A stretch of 64,000 bases of DNA. It comes from Acholeplasmataceae bacterium (GTDB lineage: Bacteria > Bacillota_I > Bacilli_A > Acholeplasmatales > Acholeplasmataceae). Both the position numbers and the translations under genes were made by a program. Positions 27,839 to 36,507 of this stretch are shown here, one piece after another (the first letter of the stretch is position 1; each line of letters starts with the position of its first letter). The notes below the pieces were generated by a model that was not told the DNA's origin, made no database searches, and was given only the letters and a program-made list of their open reading frames with translations. Where the stretch lies: the NCBI GenBank assembly GCA_021108415.1, contig JAIOQX010000006.1, forward strand, positions 186,001 to 250,000. Reading direction: 5' to 3'.

Positions 27839-27878
27839 TGAATAACAGTTGTGTAAACGTTGTTATCACTCCATTTAA

Positions 27879-29480
27879 TCAATTATGTTTAATTGTCGCC
27901 TCAATAAAATCTCTAAACAATGGATGTGGTCTAAGCGGTCTTGATAAAAACTCTGGATGGAATTGTGTAGCAACAAACCATTTATGCTCTTTAAGCTCTA
28001 TCATTTCCACTAAATGATGTTTACTGTTAAATCCTGAAATCATCATCTTTGAAGTTTCAAAAGCTTCTAAATATTTATTATTAAATTCATACCTATGTCT
28101 ATGTCTTTCTTCTATCATGTTTTTCCCATAAGCTTTATATGCTTTTGAGTCTTTTTTTATCTCACAAGTATATAATCCTAGTCTTAATGTCCCACCTAAA
28201 TCTTCATCAGAAAGTCTTCCTCTTTGTAGAGAAATTATAGGTTCTTTTGTATCAGGATCTATTTCAGTAGAATTAGCATCTTTAATGTTTAAAACATTTC
28301 TTGCATATTCTACAACTGCAAGTTGCATGCCATAGCATATACCAAAAAAAGGAATGTTATGTTCTCTAGCATAAGTGATTGCGGCAAGTTTACCTTCTGT
28401 TGCTCTACTTCCAAATCCTCCAGGAACTAAGATACCTTGACAATCTTTAAGTACATCTTTAATATTTGATTGATCAACTTTTTCAGCATCAATCCATTTT
28501 ATATTGATATGTTTTTTATGAAAATATCCTGCATGTTTTAGACTTTCGGATATGGAAAGATACGCGTCATGTAGTTTTACATATTTGCCTACTAATGCGA
28601 TATTCACCGAACCTTCAAGATGTTTAATACGATCTATTAATTCAAACCAAGGTTTGACATCGGCTTCTTTTTTACTTTCCATTTGAAAATGTTCTAGTAT
28701 TCTTAAATCAATTTTTTGTTTATACATTTCAGTAATGACTTCATATAAAACTTCAACATCTACTGACTCAAAAACAGCGTCATTTGCAACATCACAAAAC
28801 ATCGCTATTTTTTCTTTAACGCTTTGATCTATCTTTTTTTCACTTCTAAGTACAATCATATCTGGATGGATCCCTAAGCTCATTAACTCTTTAACACTAT
28901 GTTGAGTTGGTTTAGTTTTAATTTCATTAGCTGCTTTTAAATAAGGAACTAATGTGTTATGTATATACAAAGTATTATGTAAGCCAAAATCACGTCGTGC
29001 TTGTCTAATCGCTTCTAAAAAAGGAAGTGATTCTATATCTCCAACTGTCCCACCAATTTCAGTGATAACTATATCAGGTGTTGTATGTCTTGCGACATCA
29101 ATTAATTTTTTCTTAATTTGATCTGTAATATGAGGGATAACTTGTACAGTTGCACCTAAGTAATCTCCTCTTCTTTCTCTCTTTAATACTGATTGATAAA
29201 TTTTACCTGTAGTAATGCTTGAATGTCTATTTAAGTTCTCATCAATGAACCGTTCATAATGACCTAGGTCAAGATCAGTTTCTGCCCCATCATCGGTCAC
29301 GAAAACTTCTCCATGCTGCAAAGGACTCATCGTACCTGGATCTACATTAATGTATGGATCAAATTTTTGCATAAACACTTTTAATCCTCTACTTTTTAAC
29401 AATTGTCCAATTGCAGAAGCGGTAATACCTTTCCCTAAACTTGATACAACACCACCTGTGACAAATATATACTTAGTCAT
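27879..29480 (-). CDS. pyrG: CTP synthase
   Basis: 533 residues, full length. It makes CTP from UTP with glutamine or ammonia. The N-terminal synthase domain starts with [15 protein letters not shown] and contains [11 protein letters not shown] and [11 protein letters not shown]; the C-terminal class I glutamine amidotransferase domain has the nucleophile in FFGICYGMQ and the His/Glu pair in TQFHPEF. Ribosome site AGGAGG. The leader between the promoter and the start contains an attenuator hairpin preceded by a GGGC start, as in CTP-regulated pyrG genes. rpoE lies one gene upstream, a neighbourhood known from Bacillus. Confidence 0.97.
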   Translation of the reverse strand: MTKYIFVTGGVVSSLGKGITASAIGQLLKSRGLKVFMQKFDPYINVDPGTMSPLQHGEVFVTDDGAETDLDLGHYERFIDENLNRHSSITTGKIYQSVLKRERRGDYLGATVQVIPHITDQIKKKLIDVARHTTPDIVITEIGGTVGDIESLPFLEAIRQARRDFGLHNTLYIHNTLVPYLKAANEIKTKPTQHSVKELMSLGIHPDMIVLRSEKKIDQSVKEKIAMFCDVANDAVFESVDVEVLYEVITEMYKQKIDLRILEHFQMESKKEADVKPWFELIDRIKHLEGSVNIALVGKYVKLHDAYLSISESLKHAGYFHKKHINIKWIDAEKVDQSNIKDVLKDCQGILVPGGFGSRATEGKLAAITYAREHNIPFFGICYGMQLAVVEYARNVLNIKDANSTEIDPDTKEPIISLQRGRLSDEDLGGTLRLGLYTCEIKKDSKAYKAYGKNMIEERHRHRYEFNNKYLEAFETSKMMISGFNSKHHLVEMIELKEHKWFVATQFHPEFLSRPLRPHPLFRDFIEATIKHN

Positions 29481-29496
29481 ATGTTTTTTCCTCCTA

Positions 29497-29546
29497 TGAA
29501 AAAATAAAAAAGAGACTCCTAATTTAGGAGACTCTTATATGTGCCC
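29497..29546 (-). promoter_or_regulatory. pyrG leader attenuator (candidate CTP-sensing)
   Basis: The predicted transcript begins GGGCAC at 29546, seven bases after the -10. It then forms a 13-bp stem with one mismatch (29510-29522 with 29524-29536) whose 5' strand is CU-rich, followed by a T-rich run before the pyrG ribosome site. Bacillus subtilis pyrG has the same layout: at low CTP, extra G residues are added at the 5' end by slippage and pair with the CU-rich strand, preventing termination. The conserved start there is GGGCUC; here it is GGGCAC. Confidence 0.75.
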
Positions 29547-29552
29547 TTGTTC

Positions 29553-29581
29553 ATTATATCAAAAATGGAAATAACTAACAA
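29553..29581 (-). promoter_or_regulatory. Promoter of pyrG
   Basis: Minus strand TTGTTA (29576-29581), 17-base spacer, TATAAT (29553-29558) with an extended -10 TG. It places the first transcribed base on a GGG tract. Confidence 0.75.
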
Positions 29582-29589
29582 TCAAAAAT

Positions 29590-30213
29590 CTAAATTTCTA
29601 TAGAATAATATGCTTGATTTTGATAAGTTATTGGTTTAAATCCTATTTTCTCTAAGTATGCGCTATGTTTTTCATGACCTGGCTTACTTAATAATGTTTT
29701 ATATCCTTGTTTCAAAAACACTTCTTTTTGATTCTTAAACAAAAACTCAGCCATTTTAAAATCTCTATACGCTGGTGTTGAGTAATCAACAATGATTTCA
29801 AACATATCTTTATCTGCTTTTTTTCCAATAAATAAACCTGCTGGAACTGTATTTCTACTCACAAAAAATCTTGTTAATGTTTCATCAGATAAATCATAAC
29901 TTAAATCAATAAATTGACTGATATCTTTGTTATATACGTCCATAAAGTGATTTAGATAAGCATCATCTGCAATTGGGATTAATTTAAATAAATCTTTTTT
30001 ACCATATAATTGTACTAAATAATAAACATTTACGATAACAATTCCTAAATTCATAACCGCTACTGGATATGAGGCAATAAGTACACCATATACAGCGAAT
30101 ATGACTGAACCGACCATATTAATCCATCTTAATTTTTTTACACTGCTCATCACTAATGATATTAAAACAATAAGTGAAGCGATATACCCTATCCATTCTA
30201 CCAAATTTGGCAT
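29590..30213 (-). CDS. YgjV-like membrane domain fused to GNAT-like acetyltransferase domain
   Basis: 207 residues. Residues about 1-75 hold three hydrophobic helices resembling the YgjV/nicotinamide-transporter-like small membrane proteins (SVKKLRWINMVGSVIFAVYG). Residues about 80-207 resemble a GNAT fold, with a C-terminal half running from FEIIVDYSTP to YLEKIGFKPI, the last beta-alpha unit being typical for GNATs. The acetyl-CoA loop is not clear, so activity is uncertain. It sits between rpoE and pyrG. Function unknown; the fusion is what stands out. Confidence 0.75.
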   Translation of the reverse strand: MPNLVEWIGYIASLIVLISLVMSSVKKLRWINMVGSVIFAVYGVLIASYPVAVMNLGIVIVNVYYLVQLYGKKDLFKLIPIADDAYLNHFMDVYNKDISQFIDLSYDLSDETLTRFFVSRNTVPAGLFIGKKADKDMFEIIVDYSTPAYRDFKMAEFLFKNQKEVFLKQGYKTLLSKPGHEKHSAYLEKIGFKPITYQNQAYYSIEI

Positions 30214-30241
30214 TTACATCATTCCCTTCTATTTTTAGGTT

Positions 30242-30267
30242 AAAAAAGTGTGTAATTACACACTTTT
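30242..30267 (-). terminator. Terminator of rpoE
   Basis: AAAAGTGTGTAA-TTACACACTTTT (30244-30267) is a perfect 24-base palindrome behind the rpoE stop codon, with TTTTTTAACC following on the minus strand. Confidence 0.85.
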
Positions 30268-30274
30268 ATAAGTT

Positions 30275-30835
30275 TTATTCTTCATCATACATATCTTCAT
30301 AGTCATCCATAATTTCATTATAATCGTCTTCATCATAATCAAATTCGACTTCATCATCACCGTTATCATCATCAGTTGATTTAATTGGTAGTGGTGCTTC
30401 GATATATTTTTTCTCTTCGTCTAATTCTTTTTCTTCTTCTGTATCTTTGACTTCATCATCGTCTTCATCATCGTCTTCTTCAACAGCTTCAACTACTTCT
30501 TCTTCAACATCTTCTAAATTAAATTCAGTGAAGTCAAGATCATCTTCCACATCTTCGTCATCATCATCTAAAGTTACAAATGCGTAGCCGTCTTTATCCC
30601 AAAGTTCTAAATTTCTTTCTTTAAGATCCCATTTATCTTCTCCACAGTATACAAATTTAGCGCTTTGCGTAATATCCATATAAAGTTGAGTCAATCGATC
30701 GATATCATCAGCAGACATTTCTTTAATCTCTCTGATTTGTTTTACTAATTCTTGAATCCCCATTGGCTCTTTATGATCTCTTAATAATTGCTCTGCAACG
30801 TCAATCATCGCCATTGATTTATAATTATCGTTCAT
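30275..30835 (-). CDS. rpoE: DNA-directed RNA polymerase delta subunit
   Basis: 186 residues. A folded N-terminal HARE-HTH-type domain (about 1-90, with EPMGIQELVKQI and DKWDLKERNLELWDKDGYAF) is followed by a long, strongly acidic Asp/Glu tail, the hallmark of the Gram-positive delta factor. Delta speeds RNA polymerase recycling and modulates promoter selectivity. It has its own promoter and terminator. Its neighbourhood with pyrG is ancestral, though separated here by one gene. Confidence 0.95.
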   Translation of the reverse strand: MNDNYKSMAMIDVAEQLLRDHKEPMGIQELVKQIREIKEMSADDIDRLTQLYMDITQSAKFVYCGEDKWDLKERNLELWDKDGYAFVTLDDDDEDVEDDLDFTEFNLEDVEEEVVEAVEEDDDEDDDEVKDTEEEKELDEEKKYIEAPLPIKSTDDDNGDDEVEFDYDEDDYNEIMDDYEDMYDEE

Positions 30836-30858
30836 TTCTTCCTCCTAAAACCGTATAT

Positions 30859-30887
30859 ATTGTAAACGATTCATCCTTATTTTGCAA
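30859..30887 (-). promoter_or_regulatory. Promoter of rpoE
   Basis: Minus strand TTGCAA (30882-30887), 17-base spacer, TACAAT (30859-30864), followed by AGGAGG and the rpoE ATG. Confidence 0.6.
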
Positions 30888-30894
30888 GTATTTT

Positions 30895-31179
30895 CTAGTT
30901 TAATTTCGTGAGAATGAGTACAATTGCTAAAATAACTGCCAAAACAACGAATAGTTTCAACATCTTCTTTACAAATGATAACACCCCTAAGACAATGATA
31001 ATACCGGTAAATACGATCCCTACTATTTTAATAATTTCAGGTAACGGTACAATAAACTCTTGATATAAACCAATTAGTTTACCATCAATATCTAGAGTAT
31101 TTGCTAGAAAATCATTAAACTTATCATATATCCCAAGAAAAAATCCTTTTAACATATCCCATATTGCTAAATTTATCAT
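30895..31179 (-). CDS. Small membrane protein of unknown function
   Basis: 94 residues with a first amphipathic part and two hydrophobic helices at about 45-68 and 72-92, the second after a Lys pair (FVKKMLKLF). It starts with an AGGAGG-type site 10 bases behind recR and is the last gene of the dnaX-ebfC-recR transcript. The position recalls the small proteins YaaL/BofA behind recR in Bacillus, but I see no sequence similarity that proves it. Confidence 0.7.
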   Translation of the reverse strand: MINLAIWDMLKGFFLGIYDKFNDFLANTLDIDGKLIGLYQEFIVPLPEIIKIVGIVFTGIIIVLGVLSFVKKMLKLFVVLAVILAIVLILTKLN

Positions 31180-31189
31180 GACTTACCTC

Positions 31190-31780
31190 CTAATATTTTA
31201 ATCTATTTTCTACCGCTTTACCTAAAGTGAGTTCATCTGCATATTTTAAATCAGCACCCACAGGTAGTCCTGATGCCAATCTTGTAATCTTAACATCTTG
31301 TTCTTCGAATAAAGATTTTAAAAATTTCGCAGTCATTTCGCCTTCAACAGTACCATTAGTCGCAATAATCAACTCTTTTGAGTGATTCATTCGATTCATG
31401 AGTGTATCAATATTTAATTCTTTATCTGTAATACCTCTAGAAAAATCAATTAATCCACCTAATACATGGTATACACCTTGATAAGACTGCATCTTCTCTA
31501 GAATAAAAACATCTTTTGCGTCTGCAACCACCATGATGGTTTCTTGATCTCTATCTTTATCGCTACATACATCGCATATATCTTTATCTGTAAGCATGTG
31601 ACAAACCGGACAATGTTTAATTTCACTTTTAACTCTCTTTAAGTGATCACTAAATGCTTCGATTTGTTCATCTTTCATATCTGATATTAAAAACAAAGCT
31701 AATCTTTCAGCTGTTTTCTCGCCAATACCAGGTAGATTTTGAAAATCTTCCATGATTTTCTTTAAAATGTTTGGAATCAT
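31190..31780 (-). CDS. recR: Recombination mediator protein RecR
   Basis: 196 residues, the standard size. RecR binds DNA with RecO/RecF and helps load RecA on gapped DNA. Visible parts are the helix-hairpin-helix with LPGIGEKTAERLA, the four-cysteine zinc finger CPVC and CDVC near residues 57-71, and the Toprim region with VVADAKDVFILE and TNGTVEGEMTA. It overlaps the ebfC stop by one base, giving the conserved order dnaX-ebfC-recR. Confidence 0.97.
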   Translation of the reverse strand: MIPNILKKIMEDFQNLPGIGEKTAERLALFLISDMKDEQIEAFSDHLKRVKSEIKHCPVCHMLTDKDICDVCSDKDRDQETIMVVADAKDVFILEKMQSYQGVYHVLGGLIDFSRGITDKELNIDTLMNRMNHSKELIIATNGTVEGEMTAKFLKSLFEEQDVKITRLASGLPVGADLKYADELTLGKAVENRLKY

Positions 31781-32070
31781 TAGAAACCAAAACCACCCAT
31801 ACCACCAGAAAATTGTCCCATGGTTTCTTCTTGTTCTTTTTCGATTTGTTTTAAAGCATCGTTAACTGCTAGTAAAACAGCATCTTGTAGTAGTTCTACT
31901 TCTTCTAAGATTTCTTGATTAATTTGTACATCAATTACTTGTCTTGTGCCTTGCATAATAACAGTAACACCACTTGCTTTACCAAAAAATTCTTTTCTTT
32001 CTAAAGCTTCTTGTGCTTCCATCATTTGTTTTTGAATTTTCTTTAATTTATTTAACATGTTTGGATTCAT
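31780..32070 (-). CDS. ebfC: YbaB/EbfC nucleoid-associated protein
   Basis: 96 residues. Family landmarks are the N-terminal helix with LNKLKKIQKQMMEAQEALER, GKASGVTVIMQGTRQVIDVQI and a Gly/Phe/Met-rich C-terminus. It binds DNA as a dimer. Placed between dnaX (gap of 4 bases) and recR (1-base overlap), its usual position. Confidence 0.95.
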   Translation of the reverse strand: MNPNMLNKLKKIQKQMMEAQEALERKEFFGKASGVTVIMQGTRQVIDVQINQEILEEVELLQDAVLLAVNDALKQIEKEQEETMGQFSGGMGGFGF

Positions 32071-32074
32071 TTTT

Positions 32075-33721
32075 CTACTCCTTTATTTTAACTTTATCAC
32101 CAAAATACTCTTGCGCTAAACTAATCGTCTCTGACTCTTTTTCTTCTTTTTTAATATCTTTATATAATTTAAAGTCATAAGGTGGTAATTTAGGTTTCTT
32201 TTGGCCTTTATTTAAGTATAAATCGCTATAAACTTCTTTAATAACATACCAATCTGTTTTTAGGATTGCATAATATCCTTTGATTAATTCATTCTTGTTA
32301 TTTATAATTTCTAAAACTTGTTCAACAACTTCTGAATCATACATTTTCTTACACATATTCAAATCATCATAAATGATTAACATGTGATCAGATACAGCTT
32401 CTAGTTCGCCTTGATACAAAAGATATGCAGCCATCTTTAAATGATCTTTTGGATAATTTTTTAAATATGACCATCCAGAAATTAATGTTTGTTTCTTTTC
32501 TTTATCGCCATTATTTAAAATCATTTGAACATCTTTAACGGTTACTAATGGTTCTAAAGCATTTTTTTGAGTGACTATCGGTTGATTTCTTGTAGTTTCC
32601 TTTAAATCTTGAATGGATTGTTTTAAATCAAGAATAGTCGCTTCAAAATCTATTTGTCTAAGAGTTTGATGTTCCATCATTTTAATTAATGCTAATTCTA
32701 CATATGCTCTTTTTTGATGAGTCCATTTCATATCTTGCTGACATTTATTTAAAACATCTAAATAGAAATAAACTTTTTCAATTGGAAAGATTTTAGCAAT
32801 ATCTTTATACTTAGGAATATCTACAGTAATTGTTTTTTCCAGTAAAATATCTCTTAAAGCTAAAATTAAATCTGTAACAATACGACTTATTTCCTTACCA
32901 TCAGCTAATAAATCTTTTAAGATCACAATCGCTTTTGAAATTTCTTTATTGATGATTGCTAAAAGAATATCTGTTAAAGCTGTTTTAGAAACACTACCTG
33001 AGACTTGATGCACATCTTCTTCAGTGATTTGTTCATCTGCATAAGATATTGCTTGGTCTAGCAAACTAATTGCGTCTCTCAATCCACCCTCAGCATTTTC
33101 AGCAATCGCAATGACTGCATCTTTGGAAATAGCTATTTGTTCCTTTTGAACAATTTCATTTAATTTTTCAACCATATCTCTAATTTCAATATTTTTAAAA
33201 TCAAATCGCTGACATCTAGATAAGATTGTTGGTGGGATTTTATGAACTTCCGTTGTAGCAAGTATAAAGATCACATGTTTAGGTGGTTCTTCTAAAGTTT
33301 TTAATAAAGCATTAAACGCACCAGTTGTAAGCATGTGAACTTCATCAATGATATAAACTTTATATTTACCCACAGAAGGCATATATTTAACTTTATCTCT
33401 TAATTCTCTTATTTCATCAACACCATTATTTGATGCTGCATCAATTTCAATAACATCTGAAATGTCACCGCGATCAATGCCTTTGCATACATCACATCGA
33501 TTACAAGGACTTCCATTAACTGGATTTAGGCAATTTACTGCTTTAGCAAATATTTTTGCAATTGAAGTTTTACCTGTTCCTCTTGGACCACTAAAAAGAT
33601 ATGCATGTTGAATCTTATCATGCATAAGTGCATTTTGTAGGGTTTTTATGATTACTTTTTGTCCAGCAACCTCATCAAAGGCTTTTGGTCTATACGCTCT
33701 ATATAATGCTACATATGCCAT
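32075..33721 (-). CDS. dnaX: DNA polymerase III subunit gamma/tau
   Basis: 548 residues. Clamp-loader ATPase with Walker A GPRGTGKTS, a zinc-binding set CLNPVNGSPCNRCDVC, Walker B region IIDEVHML and sensor SRCQRFDF, then a tau-like C-terminus. I choose the ATG at 33721, which gives the usual MAYVALYRAYRP start; an in-frame GTG at 33730 lies very close to AAGGA and is the alternative. A possible -10 (TATAAT) lies in the 56-base gap behind mnmE. Confidence 0.96.
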   Translation of the reverse strand: MAYVALYRAYRPKAFDEVAGQKVIIKTLQNALMHDKIQHAYLFSGPRGTGKTSIAKIFAKAVNCLNPVNGSPCNRCDVCKGIDRGDISDVIEIDAASNNGVDEIRELRDKVKYMPSVGKYKVYIIDEVHMLTTGAFNALLKTLEEPPKHVIFILATTEVHKIPPTILSRCQRFDFKNIEIRDMVEKLNEIVQKEQIAISKDAVIAIAENAEGGLRDAISLLDQAISYADEQITEEDVHQVSGSVSKTALTDILLAIINKEISKAIVILKDLLADGKEISRIVTDLILALRDILLEKTITVDIPKYKDIAKIFPIEKVYFYLDVLNKCQQDMKWTHQKRAYVELALIKMMEHQTLRQIDFEATILDLKQSIQDLKETTRNQPIVTQKNALEPLVTVKDVQMILNNGDKEKKQTLISGWSYLKNYPKDHLKMAAYLLYQGELEAVSDHMLIIYDDLNMCKKMYDSEVVEQVLEIINNKNELIKGYYAILKTDWYVIKEVYSDLYLNKGQKKPKLPPYDFKLYKDIKKEEKESETISLAQEYFGDKVKIKE

Positions 33722-33777
33722 ATCATTCACTGATCCTTTCTATCTTTTTTATTATAACATATAAATATGTTAATCAC

Positions 33778-35124
33778 TTACTTTCCAAGACAAAATTTCG
33801 AGAACAATTCGTTTAATAAATCATCTTGGTAATACTCACCTAATATCTCACCTAATGACTTCCATGCTTGCGTTAAATCAATGGCATAAACATCAACTGG
33901 CATATCAAGTACAATCGCATCTAAGACACTTGTTAAAGAGGCTTTAGCTTCTTTAACTTTTTGAATATGTCTGACATTAGATAAATAATTAAAATCTCTT
34001 GATTCAATATCCTCTAAAGATAGAAGTTTTAGAATTGCTTTTTCTAAATCTTTTAATCCTTCTTTGGTGAGAGTTGATATACTTAAGACCTCTTCAAGTT
34101 GAAGTGCTTTAGGTAGATCTGCTTTATTACCAATAATGATTCTTCTTTGGTCTTTTGTTAAAGCTAGTAATGTTTGGTCTTCTTTAGATAAAGCTTTGGA
34201 TCTATCCAGTACCAGCAAGACTAACTCAGCTTCGGTAATTGCCTTTTTAGAGCGATTTACCCCTATCTTTTCTACAACATCTTCTGTATCTCTTATACCT
34301 GCTGTATCCATTAGCTTTAATGTGACACCACTGATGTTAATATAAGCTTCTATAGTATCTCTAGTCGTGCCTTCTATTTCAGTAACGATCGCTCGTTCCT
34401 CATCTAATAAAGCATTTAATAAACTTGATTTTCCCACATTAGGTTTTCCTACAATAGCGGTTTTTACACCGTCTCTTATTAATTGATTTTTTTGTGATTC
34501 TCTTAAAATTAAATCAATTTCTTTAATTAAATTTAGAGTCATAGGCTTAATAATTTCTTTACTCATAACAATTGCGTCATCATATTCAGGATAATCAATA
34601 TTAACTTCTATTTGAGCAATAATAGTTAATAGTTTTTCTCTTAAATTTCTAATTAATTTAGATGTTTCTTTTTGAACACCTAAATTTGCAATTTTCATTG
34701 CACGTTCACTTTTTGCATGAATCAAATCCATAATGGACTCTGCTTCAACTAAATCAATTCTGCCATTTAAATATGCACGTTCACTAAATTCACCCGGATT
34801 TGCAAGTCTAATGTCTAAGTCTAAAATTCTTTCTAAGACTTTTTGCGTGATTAAAATACCACCATGACAATTCACTTCAACTGTGTTTTCAGTTGTGAAT
34901 GTTTTTGGTGCTTTTAATATAGTTACCATGACTTCATCTAAATAACTACCATCTTGATTGATGACATGTCCGTAGTGAATAGTATGACTCTCTACTTTAT
35001 TTAAATCTTTACCTTTAAATATTTTATTAAACTCTGAAATTGCAGAATGACCAGATATTCTTATAACTGATATGCCTGCAGTTCCAAATGCTGTAGATAT
35101 TGCAGCAATTGATTCTAAGTGCAT
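33778..35124 (-). CDS. mnmE: tRNA uridine-5-carboxymethylaminomethyl GTPase MnmE
   Basis: 448 residues. MnmE with MnmG modifies U34 of tRNAs. The N-terminal folate-binding domain begins with IAAISTAFGTAGISVIRISG, the G domain carries GKPNVGKSSLLN, DTAGIRDT and IGNKADL, and the C-terminus ends in CLGK, a variant of the usual C(I/L/V)GK. It overlaps the stop of the mgtC-like gene by one base. MnmG is not in this window, unlike the order in many Bacillota where both lie next to jag. Confidence 0.97.
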   Translation of the reverse strand: MHLESIAAISTAFGTAGISVIRISGHSAISEFNKIFKGKDLNKVESHTIHYGHVINQDGSYLDEVMVTILKAPKTFTTENTVEVNCHGGILITQKVLERILDLDIRLANPGEFSERAYLNGRIDLVEAESIMDLIHAKSERAMKIANLGVQKETSKLIRNLREKLLTIIAQIEVNIDYPEYDDAIVMSKEIIKPMTLNLIKEIDLILRESQKNQLIRDGVKTAIVGKPNVGKSSLLNALLDEERAIVTEIEGTTRDTIEAYINISGVTLKLMDTAGIRDTEDVVEKIGVNRSKKAITEAELVLLVLDRSKALSKEDQTLLALTKDQRRIIIGNKADLPKALQLEEVLSISTLTKEGLKDLEKAILKLLSLEDIESRDFNYLSNVRHIQKVKEAKASLTSVLDAIVLDMPVDVYAIDLTQAWKSLGEILGEYYQDDLLNELFSKFCLGK

Positions 35125-35642
35125 TATTTTATATCTCTTCCATTGGGCTCTTGTTTGTGATGCGGTTTAAATGGATTAAATCCACGATAAAAATCTCTAA
35201 CTAAAACTAAAACGATCATTAATAAACCTAAAATTGATCCAACAAGAATATACCCACTACCTAATATTAAACCTACCATTGCAGTAACCCAAATGGTTGC
35301 TGCTGTGGTGATACCTCTAACGACGTGTGCTTGATCTTTGATGATTACCCCAGCACCGACAAAACCAATACCAGTAACAACTTGTGCGATAATTCTTTGT
35401 TGCTCTGGATCAATATTAAGACCCGCTTGAGCAAGCGCAATTTGTTGTTCAAACATCAATCTTTGCATAATCGCAATGCCTGCACTGCCTAGTGCAACTA
35501 ATATATGTGATGATAGTCCAGCTGCTTTACCAACATTTTGTCTCTCAAATCCTACAAAAGCTGAAATCAAGTACGTTAAAACTAAAGGTAAAATAATTTT
35601 TAATAGCACTTCATCAAAAGATAAACCTAAATCTAAAATCAT
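35124..35642 (-). CDS. MgtC/SapB-family membrane protein
   Basis: 172 residues with four to five membrane helices. The MgtC signature appears as LISAFVGFERQ, GLSSHILVALGSAG and GIGFVGAGVIIKD, VVRGITTAATIWVTAMVGL. MgtC-type proteins are linked to magnesium homeostasis and inhibition of ATP synthase; the role here is unknown. It overlaps ttcA by 4 bases and mnmE by 1, in the middle of a five-gene operon. Confidence 0.9.
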   Translation of the reverse strand: MILDLGLSFDEVLLKIILPLVLTYLISAFVGFERQNVGKAAGLSSHILVALGSAGIAIMQRLMFEQQIALAQAGLNIDPEQQRIIAQVVTGIGFVGAGVIIKDQAHVVRGITTAATIWVTAMVGLILGSGYILVGSILGLLMIVLVLVRDFYRGFNPFKPHHKQEPNGRDIK

Positions 35643-36505
35643 ATCTTTTTCTCCCTTTCTTCATACATTTCATTGAAATGTGTTTTTACTTTACTTTTGT
35701 GATACCCCAAAATAGCATCTAAATTAACATTAGTTGCCGAAGTATAAATAGATTGATCAATATCTGGATGTACTTTTCTAAGCGACTCAATTAATTCTTT
35801 TATTTCTCGACGTTTAGAACTTGTTTTTTCTGCCACAACAGTGCATCCACAATTCATAGCTTGTATACCACTATAATTGATCCATCTAATAATATCTTTT
35901 TCTTTTACAAGCATCATAGGTCTAATAAGCTCTATACCTTCAAAATTTTCTGCTTGTATTTTTGGAACCATAGTTTTAAATTGGCCACCATAAAACATAT
36001 TTAATAACGTTGTTTCTATCACATCATCAAAATGATGCCCTAAAGCTAATTTATTACATCCTAGTTCTTTTGCTGCATTATATAAGAATCCTCTTCTCAT
36101 TCTTGCACACATATAACATGGATTTTGTTTAGCTATTTTTCCAACGACTTCAAATATTTCTGATTTTCTGACATTCAAATCAAGATTTAAATACTTACAA
36201 TTAGACTCTAGTAAGTCTCTATTTACCTCTCTAAAGCCTGGATCCATTGATAAGAATACAACTTCAAAAGGAATTTTATTATGCTTTTTTAATTCTTGAA
36301 ATAGTTTTGCTAAAACAAGACTATCTTTACCACCAGATAAACCAACTGCAATCTTATCGCCAGGAGCGATTAGATTATATTCGTTAATTGTTTTAACAAA
36401 TGGTTTAAACAACTCTTTTTTATAAGTTGTAATTAGACTTTTTTCAATTTCTATTAAATCACGTTTAGGTGTTTCTACGATGATTGTTTGACACTCTTTG
36501 ATCAT
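35639..36505 (-). CDS. TtcA-like tRNA 2-thiocytidine biosynthesis protein
   Basis: 288 residues of the PP-loop ATPase family. The PP-loop is VGLSGGKDSLVL; the iron-sulphur-type cysteines CYMC are followed by ARMRRG, as in TtcA; LGHHFDDVIETTLLNMFYGG is the second signature. A further CGC occurs near residue 222. Such proteins insert sulphur at C32 of tRNAs using a [4Fe-4S] cluster. Related group members with other tRNA targets (TtuA/Ncs6) differ by extra zinc fingers, not seen here. Confidence 0.85.
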   Translation of the reverse strand: MIKECQTIIVETPKRDLIEIEKSLITTYKKELFKPFVKTINEYNLIAPGDKIAVGLSGGKDSLVLAKLFQELKKHNKIPFEVVFLSMDPGFREVNRDLLESNCKYLNLDLNVRKSEIFEVVGKIAKQNPCYMCARMRRGFLYNAAKELGCNKLALGHHFDDVIETTLLNMFYGGQFKTMVPKIQAENFEGIELIRPMMLVKEKDIIRWINYSGIQAMNCGCTVVAEKTSSKRREIKELIESLRKVHPDIDQSIYTSATNVNLDAILGYHKSKVKTHFNEMYEEREKKI

Positions 36506-36507
36506 TT

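Noticed and set aside
27841-27875. Hairpin ATAACA/TGTTAT behind pyrG as a terminator
   Set aside because: The stem is only six pairs with a large loop and no T run follows.
29510-29536. Terminator of the YgjV-GNAT gene
   Set aside because: A good promoter lies between that gene and the hairpin, so the hairpin belongs to the pyrG leader.
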